Under the pieces are notes generated by a model. That model saw nothing but the letters and a program-made list of their open reading frames with translations. It was not told where the DNA came from and ran no database searches. Position numbers and translations under genes: made by a program. Below, piece after piece: positions 21,430 to 33,346 of a stretch of DNA of 64,000 bases. The stretch is from Irpex lacteus. Taxonomy: Eukaryota; Basidiomycota; Agaricomycetes; Polyporales; Irpicaceae. Numbering within the stretch: position 1 is the first letter of the stretch; the number at the start of each line of letters is the position of its first letter. The DNA is taken from assembly GCA_001986395.2 (NCBI GenBank), contig MQVO02000005.1, positions 1,364,001-1,428,000 of the forward strand, given 5' to 3'.

Positions 21430-23525
21430 CTTGTGAGAGTAAGGCCATCAAGTGGCAAGTAATGATTCCTTTCAAGAACAGAAAAACACCTTCTACATCA
21501 ATATATATTACTTTAACAAATATAAGTTACTTACAAAGCTGGTGTAAATTGAACCAGAAATGAGTGTCAAGCATTACTTCAAAGAGGAATAGTTGGGCAT
21601 AACAAAGGAACCAAATAAAAGTTTTGACAGTTATTTAAGTCATTTGTGTCACATTTGACTACTGATTTGATTAGCTTGAATTCAAAATTCTGCAGAGGAA
21701 TAAACTCAACACATTTATATGCTGGTATAGGGATTGATATTTTGAACCATGATATCATGTTTCAGAAAGTGTATATAATAACAGCCGATACTTAATGAAT
21801 GGTGAACTATGACCAAATTCTGAGTATAAATTTAGAATCCTAGGAGAAATGTGGTCTAGAAAACATATACTGGTGGTTTTCATCAAAAAATATCGATGTC
21901 GACTCAAAATGTATAAAATGTCAAAATAAGTGCCCAAATAATCTACTGATCCTATTGCCTTTTTAGGCAACTCTTATATATCAGTACACTACGAGCTAAT
22001 TTTTTGATGTGATTGAACTTAAACATTGATAACAATTTTAAACATATATTAGATATGGTATAAAAGCAGTTGCATGCATTTTGTGCCCTACTTTCCATAT
22101 TATTCTTTTGTGCGTAAGTAATTTTATGTACCCTAATGACACATTCAAACTTATGTTACATTTCATTTAATCATACTTCAGATCACGTCCAATGTGTTTC
22201 AATTTTCGTGCTTCAACTTTTTGTATATTGACTTTTCTTACTCTCATTACAAACACAATTGATACTCTTTACTCCAATAAAGTTTCAAAACTTACCTTAA
22301 AGATCATTCAAATAAAGGTACTTTTTGTATTTTGAAGTTCCAGTTAACAAACTTTGGTTACAGTTGTCATATACATAAGTAGTATTGTTACCTTTCTTAC
22401 TGGAGTAAACAATAATACTTACTGCCATAATATCTTCTATACATGACTGTAGTCACCAGAAAGTGATGCAATAACTGGCTCAACAAAGTCTATTTTTATT
22501 CTCCAACTGCTGGCAGTTTTATCTGAATTGATATCATTTTCACTCTTTTTTCCATTTTAGGAAGTCCCTTTGATGGCATCAATCACATCACTATTGATGA
22601 CAATGCTAGTTTGACATAACACTGACAAAAATCCCATGAATTACACTCACGATATGTAGAAAACAAAGTGCAACCAATCTGCACTGGTTTTTAACCTATG
22701 TAATCATGCTTATGTGGATTTCCACTCAGGCGCCGACCAGTCAGCGCCTGAGTGGAAATCCAGGTAAGCAGTCTTAGGTCATATCTATAAGCTCTTGGTG
22801 TCATTTCATGTCATTTCCCTCATATCTTCATGAGTTTTTATCTAATCTGCACGACTTTTATATCAAACGAAAGCTACCATTCGTGGGCATCTTTTTATCA
22901 CATCATCACTACACATGCCTATATCAAATAGAGCATCAGACACATATCTCTACTAGAACAATAAAATTATACTATTAGTAGCTTTCTACAGCAACAGAAA
23001 ATAACTATAAAACAATTAATGAGCTAATGTATTATTTATACAACTTCAAATTATTCTTGAGCATCATACAAATCAAATCGAGCAAGTTAAGAAAATGACT
23101 CAAAGAGGAGTCGAACTTGCAACCTTTCGAACTTGAGCCTCGTGCGTTCACTTTTGCCCATCTCCACATGTCTGAAGCCGGAGTTTGTCTGAGTTTGAAA
23201 ATTCAGGTCGTCATCTGATACTATTCAGCCCATATATACTTCAATTTTAGTCCAAACCTTACAATAGTTGTGTCAAATGAAAGCTCTTGTTTTCAGCTAT
23301 CTATCCATATATACATTATATATCTTTACCTGAAGCAGTCATGCATGAGAGTCCAAATACATATCTCACCTACAAAGCACTCACATACAAGTCTTCCTTA
23401 CGTTGTAGCAGAAGCAGTAACAAGCAGAACTCCCACGGTTTGGCAACAAAATCTGTCACTTACAAGCACCGTAAATGCACCACCCTGGATTGAGACGATT
23501 CTTCTTTGTTTCACTCAGAAATCGT
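21430..23525 (-). mobile_element. Helentron-like family B element, inverted, copy H5
   Basis: On the minus strand the 5' end lies at 23525, with hairpin arms around 23495-23501 and 23518-23525 and preceded by TT. The 3' end lies at 21430, with hairpin GCCA-CTTGA-TGGC (21444-21456) and CTCACAAG followed by T. The interior, reversed, shows a tRNA-like block (about 23100-23165), the core block (about 23205-23226), an inverted repeat (22716-22761) and attgcctttttaggcaa (about 21955). It is tail-to-tail with copy H4, with a Gypsy fragment between. Confidence 0.8.
22716..22761. repeat. inverted repeat centred on GGCGC
   Basis: GGATTTCCACTCAGGCGC and its complement are separated by about 10 nt. It occupies the same relative position as the palindromes of the sister elements. 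Confidence 0.85.
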
Positions 23526-23874
23526 AACAATTGTAGAGCCATGAATATAATAAATGACCATTTATTGCAGGTCTACCTTCTTTCTGAACATCATGTGATC
23601 TGAATTACGCAAGGTGTTGAAAAAGGCTGAAGGACAAATTGAACTTGCGACCTTTTGAACTCAAATCTTGCACGTTCACTTGTATCCATGCTGAAGCGCC
23701 TGACTGCGGAGTTTATCTGAGTGTAAATATGCTGATCGTCATCTCATGCCATCCAGCTCATATTTCCTTCAGTTCTCGTCCAAACTTTATGATAGTGACA
23801 TAGAATGAAAGCTCTAGTTTCTAGCTATCTATTGATATATACATTTCATATATTTATTGAAGAAGATAGTATTC
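23526..23874 (-). mobile_element. Helentron-like family B fragment
   Basis: This is a reversed copy of about 18850-19190 of copy H4, including the tRNA-like block (GGTCGCAAGTTCAA on the minus strand) and the core block. Both termini are missing. It was probably cut by the neighbouring insertions. Confidence 0.65.
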
Positions 23875-25187
23875 ATGATTCCTGAGGTACAAAGAAGAAT
23901 TGTTCCAGTGCGACCTAGCGCTTTGGACAACTGCAACATGTAATGCGAGTGGTCCCTCAGCATCTAATTCTGCCAATACAGTGGGTAACAAATTCATTAG
24001 CATTTGCTTGTAGTTGGGCGCTTTTTTGGGGTCAAACTGTTTTCGATTTTTGTAGGGGCCATCACACATTTATTCTACACAAAATTACATCAGATTATAG
24101 CCCTTGAGAAGACCTTTCAAATGATACAACTTTCATATCAAAAGGTAGAAATTTGAGGAAGTTATGAGTTGGATGGCTTTTGGATGACAACCTGAGATTT
24201 CAAACTCTGCTTCAAAGTGTTATAGGCACTTTGTCAGCATCTCAAGCGTGTAGTATTACATACTGTACATGTATTTGAAGTAAGTCCATATGATAAGACA
24301 TAGTATCAGACATGGTGTTATGTGTGGCATGATGCATGGCATGATTCCCGGCATGATTCCTGGCATGATTCCTGACATGATTTCTTAAAAGACGAGGATG
24401 ACAAATGAATTCAAAATTAGCCCAGTGGCTATATACTCGTGTTACATGTCGCAGTTGTCCAAAGTGCTAGGTCGCACCGGAACGATTCTTCTTCGTATGC
24501 CAGGAATCGTGAATTTCTTAAAAGACAAGGATGACGTATGAATTCAAAATTAGCCCACTGGCTTTATACTTAATGTTCTAAACATGTCAGCAGGTATGTA
24601 GGTGGCTAGAAATTGATGAGATCAACAGAACAGTTCTGGTTAGGCTACAGTTTGATACAAGTACACAGAGATGAACTGAAAATATGACCAAACCAGCCTA
24701 GAACAAGTAATATGCTTGGATTATAATGATTAGAGTCATGTATCCTGGCCTATAGAGTATATTTATGAGCTGGAAAAGAAATTGTGATGATACGTCGGGT
24801 AGAAAACAAGGTATGACTTTTTGTCTCTTTCTCCTGACCAAATATGTGTGGGATTCGAAGTTTGTACCTATTTATTCCCTTGTAAGTGCAACTCATAAAA
24901 TCATAGTATATTAGATGGTATGACTTAATATATTCTGATTTTTCCGAATTTTATTGATGCACTTTCAGCCTTGAAAGAAAGATTCAAAAAGTGGCACCTA
25001 CAGGATTGGAACCAGTGACCTTTGGATTTCCATACTTGAAACATAGCAAACATGCACAAATAGAGCCCGGCCCACCTACTAAGAGGATATCACAAGAATT
25101 TGGAAACTGGCATCATTAGCAATGTGTCAGCACATTCATAACCTATGATATAAAAATATTTAAATACATGAAAATATATTTTCGTTG
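23875..25187 (+). mobile_element. Helentron-like family A element, 5' part with nested fragment
   Basis: It starts at a slightly mutated 5' hairpin (ATGATTC at 23875) and carries the family A modules: core block (about 24170), TGGCATGATTCC tandem array (about 24343-24382), a reversed tRNA-like B-box block (about 24990-25050), and a site where the 40 bp palindrome has been lost (about 25126). It ends at about 25187 in tatattttcg. A reversed 5' end of the same family (24437-24510) is nested inside, with about 50 bp of element sequence repeated on both sides. Confidence 0.7.
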
Positions 25188-25376
25188 ACTAGTCAGCGTC
25201 CATCGCTAGGGCTTGAAGTCAGCGCACCGCACCTCACCGCGCTCACCTCATGCTCACAATCATTGTCCTCAACAAGATCCTGCCGCTCACCCTCGCCTGT
25301 CTATCACGCTCTCGCTTAGTGGCTCGCCCGCTTGACTACCATACTCGGAAACGTGAACATGAACCGCAAACCGTTC
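25188..25376. other. short unique GC-richer spacer
   Basis: It contains GCACCGCACCTCACCGCGC-type sequence unlike the AT-rich repeats on either side. No ORF of note. It may be remnant host DNA. Confidence 0.35.
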
Positions 25377-25846
25377 ACGATTCCTGAGGTACGAAGAAGA
25401 ATCGTTCCAGTGCGACCTAGCGCTTTGGACAACTGCGAGATGTAACGCGAGTGGTCCCTCAGCGTCTAATTCTGCCAATACAATGGGTAACAAATTCATT
25501 AGCTTTTGCCTGTAGTTGGGCGCTTTTTTGATGTCAAACAGTTTTCGATTTTTGCAGGAGCCATCACACATTCAATCCACACAAGATGTATACCAGATTG
25601 TAGCCCTAGAGAAGACCTTTCCAACTGTCCAACTTTCATCCCAAAAGGTGAAGATTTGAGGAAGTTATGAGCTGGATGGCTTTGGATGACGACCTGAGAT
25701 TTCAAACTCCGCTTCAAAGTGTTATAGGCACTTTGTAAGCATCTCAAGCACGTGGTATTACATAACGTACATGTATTTGAAGTAAGCCCATACTATAAGA
25801 CGTAATATTGGACATGGTGTCATGCATGGCATGATGTATGGCATGA

Positions 25847-25890
25847 TTCCCGGCATGATTCCTGGCATGATTCCTGGCATGATTCCTTGA
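25847..25890 (+). repeat. 12 bp tandem array TGGCATGATTCC
   Basis: Several head-to-tail copies occur here and in all family A copies (near 13740, 24345, 58075; reversed near 30270, 34740 and 61500). The unit contains ATGATTCCTG, one base different from the element terminus ACGATTCCTG. Confidence 0.85.
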
Positions 25891-26468
25891 AAGACGAGGA
25901 TGACATATGAATTCAAAATTAGCCCACTGGCTATATAATTAATGCTCTAAACATGTCAGCAGGTATGTAGGTGGCCAAGAATTGATGAGATCAACAGAAC
26001 AGTTCTGGTTAAACTACAGTTTGATACAAGTTCACGGAGAGAAACTGAAAATATGACCGAACCAGTTTAGAACAAGTAATAGGCTTTTATTACAATGATC
26101 AGAGCCATATATCCTGACCTGATAGAGTATACCAATAAGCTGGAAAAGAAATTGTGATGATATGTTTGGTAGCAAACAAGATATGACTTTTTTCCCTCTT
26201 ACTCCTAACCAAATATGCGTATAATTCGAGGTTGTTACCTATTTATGGCTTCATATATGTAACTCATGAGCATCATAGTATATCAGAGGGCATTACATAA
26301 TATATTCTGATTTTTCCAAATTTTATTGATCCACTTTCAGCCTTGAAAGCAAGATGCAAAAAGTGGCACCCACAGGATTGGAACCGGTGACCTTTGGATT
26401 TCCATACTTGAAATATAGTAAACATGCACAAATAGAGCCTGGTCAGTGCCATTACGAGTTCTGTCGAG

Positions 26469-26492
26469 CAGGCGCCGTCCGGACGGCGCCTG
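26469..26492. repeat. 24 bp perfect palindrome
   Basis: CAGGCGCCGTCC followed directly by its exact complement, with weaker pairing extending outward to about 26451-26510. It replaces the 40 bp palindrome found at the same place in other family A copies. Confidence 0.9.
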
Positions 26493-27955
26493 TTCCATGG
26501 AGCTCATAATGAGCTGTACATCAGCACATTCATAACCTATGATATAAAAATATTTAAATACATGAAAATATATTTGAAAATGAGTGTTGGGGGAGCTTTC
26601 TAACGTAAGAATGAGTGCTGGGAGGCTCATTAGAGTATGTAAGGATGGGTAAGACTTACTTACTATACTTTGTATGGGTTGTATACCGGTAAGTAGAGAA
26701 ATTTGATGACGTAACTGGTAGGTGCTTGATAAGTAAGTAGATGTGTTTACTGTGTAAATATGAGCATATATGAGATGAATAGGAGTAACAAAGCGGTAAG
26801 TAAGTTTGCTTACTTCAGTAACAACAGTAACAAACTTTATACTTACTGATAGTTGAAAAATTGAAAAATTGCATCAGTTCAGAGAACATCAAGAGTAGGT
26901 GTTACTAAATTGCCTAAAGGAGTAACACAGCATGTTGTTTACGTTTATGGGCGCTTATTTTGACAATTGGCCCGTTTTTGATGTAGATCACATGACATCA
27001 ATATATTTTGATGTAAAATGGATATATATGTCATCTGGACCGGATTTTCACCTGGATTCTGAATTTGAGCTCAGAATTTTGATAGGCAGAGTATTTCAAA
27101 AGATATGGAGGAAGTACTCACAAAAGTTGAGAGTTTGAATGCTTTCAGTAATATCTGGAGCGTTTTAAAAGCTGTTACAGTGGTAATAAATGTTACTTAC
27201 TGCAATAAAAAAAGTAAGAAAAGTTTGCTCACTCAAATGTCCAATTTCAATATCTTTGGTAAAACACTATAATAACTATGTCAATGTATTTATCAAAGTT
27301 ACTTAATTGGGTAGCTAGAGTAACAAACTTTGACTTGCTGCAAATAAAAAACACTTCCATCTTTATAGTTTTCCATTGCTTCAATGACTGTTAAAGCTAG
27401 TAAACATTATTAAATTGCCTAAAAAGGCAATTCTCTCATTTCTTATTTTTTTTGAGTGCTGATTTTGATATTTTGCTTCCTTTGAATAACATAACATGAC
27501 ATCAATGTATTTTGATGTAAAAATTAATCCATGCCTTGCTGAGATTGTATTTTAACTAGAGTTCTGAATATGGTCTCAAATTTTCAATATCTTCTGTCAT
27601 TTAAAAGATATGGAGAAAATATTAGTGGTGTTGTACAGGTTAAATAATCTTTGAACTTTGGTGTATCACCAAGTAACAGAAGTATGAGTTGGACTTAGTT
27701 CTATTCAGAATATTGCTTTGTCGAATCAAATACCTTCTAGAGCAACAAAAATAATTTTGTAGTGCGACTAATTTCTAATCTTGATGTATTATGTTTTTAT
27801 TTAGATTCTGTGTGTATTATTTCAAAAGAGTGTTACTAAATGCTCATTTGATAAATAACAACTCATATGATCATCATAACTTATTATATATATTGGTATA
27901 TGTCAACAGCCTCAGGAATCGTGATCTGCCGCTTGCCGGCCTTGCTAACCACAAG

Positions 27956-28864
27956 TTCATTGAATGCCTCTCTGATTGAACGAGTACTTCAGGTTTTTTA
28001 GTAAGCAGACTCCGAGTACTCAGTTGTGTGGCACTCGTTTACGCCTCTCTCGAACACAGATATGCCATGAGTATTGAACTACGAGTGCCCAACCCAAAGC
28101 GGCGAATACGAATACGATCATGAGCACGCATGACTCCTCTAGTGCGTGCTCTGCAGGCTCATACCGAACTTAAGCCGGAAAGCACACTATGAGTACGTCG
28201 TCTCTTCTTCTAAAATCCCAAACTTCCCTTATCCTCCCTCTCTTCGCCCGTTTCTCCACTTTCACAACCTATAATGACTGATACTGGATTAATAGCGGTG
28301 CACCCCAACAATGAGCAGTTTGCGAGGTAATATAGGCGACACGACGTCTTTTCACTTCGACGCCGCAGACCTTCAAGCTGTCGACTCTTTCAGGCCACGG
28401 ATGTTGTCGACTCAGTCCACCAAAAGAATTGAAGATGGACGTCCACGCCGTAGGCACTGGAGCAGTCGCCGGTAAGGTAGAAAACTGAGGCTTGTACTAA
28501 TATGGGCGATGGAGCTGGATGAAAAGTGGATGTTTATGGAACGGACGACAGTGACGAGTGTGCACCTAGTTCGAATGTGCCAGTACAACCGTCCGAATTA
28601 CTAGTGTCTGGGCTTGTCATTTTGTAACGGAGAATATGCGAACTTCTTGCTTTCCATTGTTAGACTCAAAGTCTCACTCGCCATGAGAGTAGGATGATTC
28701 AGTCAGCTTCGACAGTTCTGCATGCCAGAGGCTTCGTATAGCACAGGTACACGTATAGATTACATGGCAATAGCGCTACAATAACAGTAGCTATAGAACT
28801 TAAGGTACTGTGAACATAAAGCATCACGCGCACGGTACATTCGCAAAGTGGAGGGGAGAACGTA
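27956..28864. other. unique DNA between two tail-to-tail elements
   Basis: This 909 bp stretch has balanced base composition, unlike its flanks, and lies between the 3' ends of copies H6 and H7. It looks like captured host DNA: a pyrimidine-rich stretch (28205-28260) precedes a possible two-exon ORF. Bases 28820-28860 (acgcgcacggtac then tcgcaaagtgga) resemble 31225-31265. Confidence 0.5.
28274..28432 (+). CDS. possible captured gene fragment, 38 codons
   Basis: ATG at 28274, a GT-AG intron of 42 nt (28327-28368) and a stop at 28430-28432 give MTDTGLIAVHPNNEQFAR plus 20 more residues. The pyrimidine-rich leader is like that of fungal promoters. The peptide has no known family and could be the first exons of a truncated gene, or chance. 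Confidence 0.2.
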
Positions 28865-30759
28865 CTTGTGGTTAGCAAGGCCGGCAAGCGGCAGATCACG
28901 ATTCCTGAGGCTAATGCGACGCACCAATATATATAATAAGTTACGGTGATCATATGTGTTGTTATCTATCAGATAGACATTTAAAAACACTATTTTGAAA
29001 CGAGACACACTTGATCTAAATACAATAGTATACATTAACATTAGAAATTAGTCGAGATCATATTCAGAAGGTACGTATTGATTTTGACATCAAAATACAT
29101 TGATGTCATGTTATGCTATTTAAAAGAAGCAAAATATTTAAATAAGCACGCAAGAAGAATAGGAAATGAGTGAATTGCCTTTTTAGGCAATATAATAATG
29201 TATATTAGCTATAACAATCATTCAAGCAATAGAAAACTATCAATATGAAAGTGTTTCTTATTTGCAGCAAGTCAAAGTTTGTTACTCTAGTTACACAATT
29301 AAGTAACTTTAATCAACATCTTGACCCAATTATTATAGTGTTTTATTCATCAAAGTTTTTGAATTTTGAAATTTGAGTAAACAAACTTTTCTTACTTTTG
29401 TTATTGTAGTAAGTAACCTTTATTACCACTGTAATGGCTCTCAAAACACTTTAGATATTACTACAAGTGTTCAAACTTCCAACTTTTGTGATGATTTTTC
29501 TTCATATCTTTTGAAATATTCCTCCTATCAAAATTCTGAGCTCACATTTCACATCCATTTTCAAATATATTTTCATGTATTTAAATATTTTTATATCATA
29601 GGTTATGAATGTGCTGACACATTGCTAATGATGCCATTTTGGAAACTGGCGCTGACTGGTCAGTGCCAGTTTCCAAATTCTCGTGATATCCTCTTAGTAG
29701 GTGGACCGGGCTCTATTTGTGCATGTTTACTATGTTTCAAATATGGAAATCCAAAGGTCACCGGTTCCAATCCTGTAGGTGCCACTTTTGCATCCTTCTT
29801 TCAAGGCTGAAAGTGCATCAGTAAAATTCGGAAAAATCAGAATATATTACGTCATACCCTCTGATATATCATGATGCTTGTGCATTACATTTATAAACAC
29901 ATAAATAGGTAAAAACTTTGAATCATGCACACATTTGGTTAGGAGGAAAAGAGAAACAAATCATATCTTGTTTTCTACCAAACATATCATCACAATTTCT
30001 CTCCCAGCTTGTCAATATACTCTATAGGGCTAGGATACATGGCCCTGATCATTGTAATCAAAGTCTATTACTTGTTCTAGACTGGTTTGGTCGTATTTTT
30101 AGTTTCTCTCTGTGTACTTGTATCAAACTGTAGTTTGACCAGGACTGTTCTATTGACCTCATCAATTTCTGGCCACCTACATACCTGCTGACATGTTGAT
30201 AGCATTAAGTATATAGCCAGTGGGCTAATTTTGAATTTATATGTCATTTTCATTTTTTAAGAAATCATGTTAGGAATCATGCCAGGAATCATGCCAGGAA
30301 TCATGCCAGGAATCATGCCACGCATGACACCATGTCATATAGTATGGGCTTACTTCAAATAGATGTACCGAGTGTAATACTACGTGCTTGAGATATTTAC
30401 AAGGTGGCTATAAAATTTTGAAGCGGAGTTTGAAATCTCAGGTCGTCATCCAAAGCCATCCAGCCCATAACTTCCTCAAATCTCCACCTTTTGATATGAA
30501 AGTTAGATCATTCGAGAGGTCTTCTCAAGGGCTATAATCTGATGTGATTTTTTCGTAGATTGAATATGTGATGGCTCCTGCAAAAATCAAAAAACTGTTT
30601 GACATCAAAAAAGCGCCCAACTACAAGCAAAAGCTATTGAATTTGTTATCCAGTGTATTGGCAGAATTAGACGCTGAGGAGCCACTCGCGTTACATGTTG
30701 CAGTTGTCCAAAGTGCTAGGTCGCACTGGAACGATTCTTCTTCGTACCTCAGGAATCGT
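28865..30759 (-). mobile_element. Helentron-like family A element, inverted, copy H7
   Basis: Mirror image of H6 with an internal deletion (1895 bp). On the minus strand the 5' end is at 30759, preceded by TTTTC. The 3' end has hairpin GCCG-CTTGC-CGGC (28880-28892) and CACAAG followed by T. The 40 bp palindrome is present with a mismatch (about 29637-29676). Bases joining at about 29550 skip the gggcgctta block, so a segment has been lost. Together H6 and H7 form an inverted pair of more than 1.8 kb arms. Confidence 0.82.
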
Positions 30760-33346
30760 GAAAATAAGTGCTACACGCGTAGAGTACTTACTGAGAATGT
30801 TGGTGGTGCCTGTCAAGTCCATACGTGCAACGCTATATGTGGTAACGACACTGAAGATACTGTACTCCAAACACGGACATGACATAATATGTCTCATCGT
30901 GAGGAGGACTGGTCACGGAAGCACTGAGTGAGTTGCTAGCGTAAGGGGGCGCAGGATCCAAAGTACGGCCACTAGCGTAGGCCGAGATGCCCTTGCTGAT
31001 GGACTTGCCAGTGGGTGCGGCTAGACATCGAGTTGTGTGAGAACAAGCTCGTGGAAGACCATAAGAAAACGGAAAACACAAAGCACGGAAACATGAAACA
31101 AAAGGGGGCAGGTATTGGAAGGGAGTAAGACAAATGAAAAGGAGGGAATAGACATACCACCTGGGACCTCAGGCTTGATGTGAAAGTCGGGGCTGGTGGC
31201 GAGGGCTTGAGATACATGTAGTCTTGTATAAAGCGTCACACGCACGGTACGTCTGCAAAGTGAAGAGGAGACCCTAGAGTTACCAGAGTCTAAGGAGGTG
31301 TTGTTGCTGGTGAATGTGATGGCGGGTGCGGCTAGACATGAGGGCATATCGGAAGATAAGCTCGTGACAGATCGTAAAAGCACGGAAATGTGAAACGAGA
31401 GGGGACAGACGTTGGTATGAGGGACGACGGATAAGAAGAAAGGGATGGACGTACCACCTGAAACCTCAGGCTTGACGTGGAACCTCCGGTATGACGTCGA
31501 AGTCGGGGCTGGTCTCGAAGGCTGGGCTGTAGTTCTGATGGCCAACTCAACTTCAAAGAGTAACCTGGGTGGCGGTCTGTGTGTTCGGTGTTCGCTCTGT
31601 CGAAGATGGGACGGGAGCAGGAGAGAGAGGAAGAGTGAGGGGAGGAGAGGTTGATCGGATTTGATAGTGGGAGTCGTGTAGGTTTGGATTGTGTAGCACG
31701 AGGGGAGATGACACGAGCAGACAGTGAGTGTGCAAGAGATGCGAGTTGTATCCGTATTCGTGTAGGAGTTTGGTGCATCAGCCGTCAATCGCACATATCT
31801 GTTGTCCTGCGTGCAGCAGGAGAAGGCTTCTTCGCTGGGGGCGTATACATATATGATGAGAATGATGACCTTTGAGACAGTGCTCGTGGTGCGAGATGAG
31901 AGGATAGAGGTGGTCGTCTAAAAGAGTTAAGATGTAGCAGCAATCTAGTAGAGTTGGATGGAGACGCACCTATGCAACCGGAGAAAACCACAGTACTGTA
32001 TACTCTTTACTTTATCCAGCCGCGTCTCTTCAACTCTTCAAGCTTCAAGTTGATCCCGGCATTGTCTTCGTCACGCACCATGCTATATTGACTTGAAACG
32101 GCGCAAACTTAGAAGCAACGGCGTGGTAGCCAGCCAGTGTCTGCATAGCGCACTGTGACATGCACGAAACATCACAGTCACGCACGCGTCGCGTCGGGCT
32201 GCCTATATATAGCTCGGCATTGGTACTTGGGAGCCCCATTGATCGCCTTCACTTGTTGACCGCTCCTGCTATCCCTCGTCCTCACCGTGGCATGTCTCGA
32301 TGCGTGGTTTGGTGCTCTGTGGGTGAGGTCACGGGCTCCTCACCCTCCCTTCTCAATGACGGTGTGCTTGACGCTTTGTGGTGCACGTCACAGAGAAAAC
32401 TCCTCCTGCTCCGTCCTTCAATGTAACCTCCATACCCTCGAGCTCGACGTGTCACAACTTAGACAGAGGTGCACGTCACGGAGAGCAACAACGATTTTGA
32501 CGACACCGGCTGTGAGAGTTGGTACGACTGCTGCAGGATGCTAGTCCCAAGGTGCGTCGTTGCCATGACTCATACATATGCTATCAATTCACCTACGTAT
32601 CTGCACGCACAGCGCATCTCGATCAAGGCATAGTCGAATATTGCAGGGATTCATTGACGTAGGCTGAGAAGGATATAGGTGGTGACTGTATCTTACGCTG
32701 CTTACGTCAGAGAATTACTATCTGGTCCTCAAGCCTTAGGTCCGACGTTCACCACTCCCGCATTCTGTGCAAATCCGGCGGTGCGTGTGCGAATCCACGT
32801 GTTTCCCCCACGTCGTATATATCCTCAAGCCACGATTTGTACCGTTTCCTACACCGAATGCCTCAACATTGCCTGTCACCCCAAGTCCCTGTTGATCACT
32901 TTCCTTCTCTTCTCCCCTTCATACCACATCACGTACAGTACGTCTCTTCTGAACTCTCTTCCCTTCATACTACAGCTACACTATACCTCACACTTTCCAC
33001 AGAACAGATCCCCAGCCTCACGACATCCGTGGAGACGAAGGTAGCAATAGCAAGCGTTCAAACGATCCTCCTGGAGATGCCCGCCGTTGAATATTGAGAG
33101 CCTGCTACGATGACAGCTTCAACGGTAGTACGGGACCAGTGACCGGTAGAAGAGCATTGGGAGATGGTGTGCGGACGAGGTCGGTGCGTTCCATGACGTG
33201 TGTCGCTACTTCTATTCCGAGTCTGACGACCAGTACACCTTTCTGAGCTCAAGCACAACAGCACACCGATAGTAAAGGTACGGTACGTTGCATACGACCA
33301 CTATGCGCAACCACATGCGTGCTGCGAAGACCTTCGATGGGCTCAT
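30760..33346. other. 2.6 kb of unique, GC-richer DNA between element ends
   Basis: Composition resembles host intergenic or promoter DNA. It contains a tandem duplication (31013-31215 and 31324-31530), TATA-like sites (CCTATATATAGC about 32200; CGTATATATCC about 32813) and pyrimidine-rich tracts (32870-33000). ORFs up to 257 codons exist on the minus strand (31021-31794), but their repeats come from the duplication and no family is recognised. No gene can be supported. Confidence 0.4.
31013..31530. repeat. direct duplication, 311 bp offset
   Basis: Two diverged copies begin GGGTGCGGCTAGACAT at 31013 and 31324 and continue through ACCACCTG.GACCTCAGGCTTGA to AAGTCGGGGCTGGT. The second copy has an extra insert near 31480. 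Confidence 0.75.

Larger units (their letters stand above)
25377..27955 (+). mobile_element. Helentron-like family A element, full length, copy H6
   Basis: Best complete family A copy (2579 bp). The 5' end is the hairpin ACGATTC / GAATCGT at 25377-25405. The 3' end has CAGGAATCGT (27913-27922), hairpin GCCG-CTTGC-CGGC (27928-27940) and CTAACCACAAG followed by T. In order it has the gggcgctttttt segment, the core block (about 25675-25700), the TGGCATGATTCC array (25847-25890), a reversed tRNA-like B box (about 26363-26430), a 24 bp perfect palindrome (26469-26492), gggcgcttattttgac (26950), the ggaccggatttt module and an attgcctaaaaaggcaat hairpin (27414). No protein is coded. Confidence 0.85.

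Noticed and set aside
25377..27955. Interpretation as a classical DNA transposon with terminal inverted repeats
   Set aside because: The right copy of the inverted repeat is 32-36 bp inside the end, every 3' end is followed by T, and no target duplications were found at the outer flanks.
31021..31794. 257-codon minus ORF with repeated HVKPEVSGG-like segments
   Set aside because: The internal repeat is the 311 bp DNA duplication seen at the nucleotide level. There is no family signature and no splice or promoter support.
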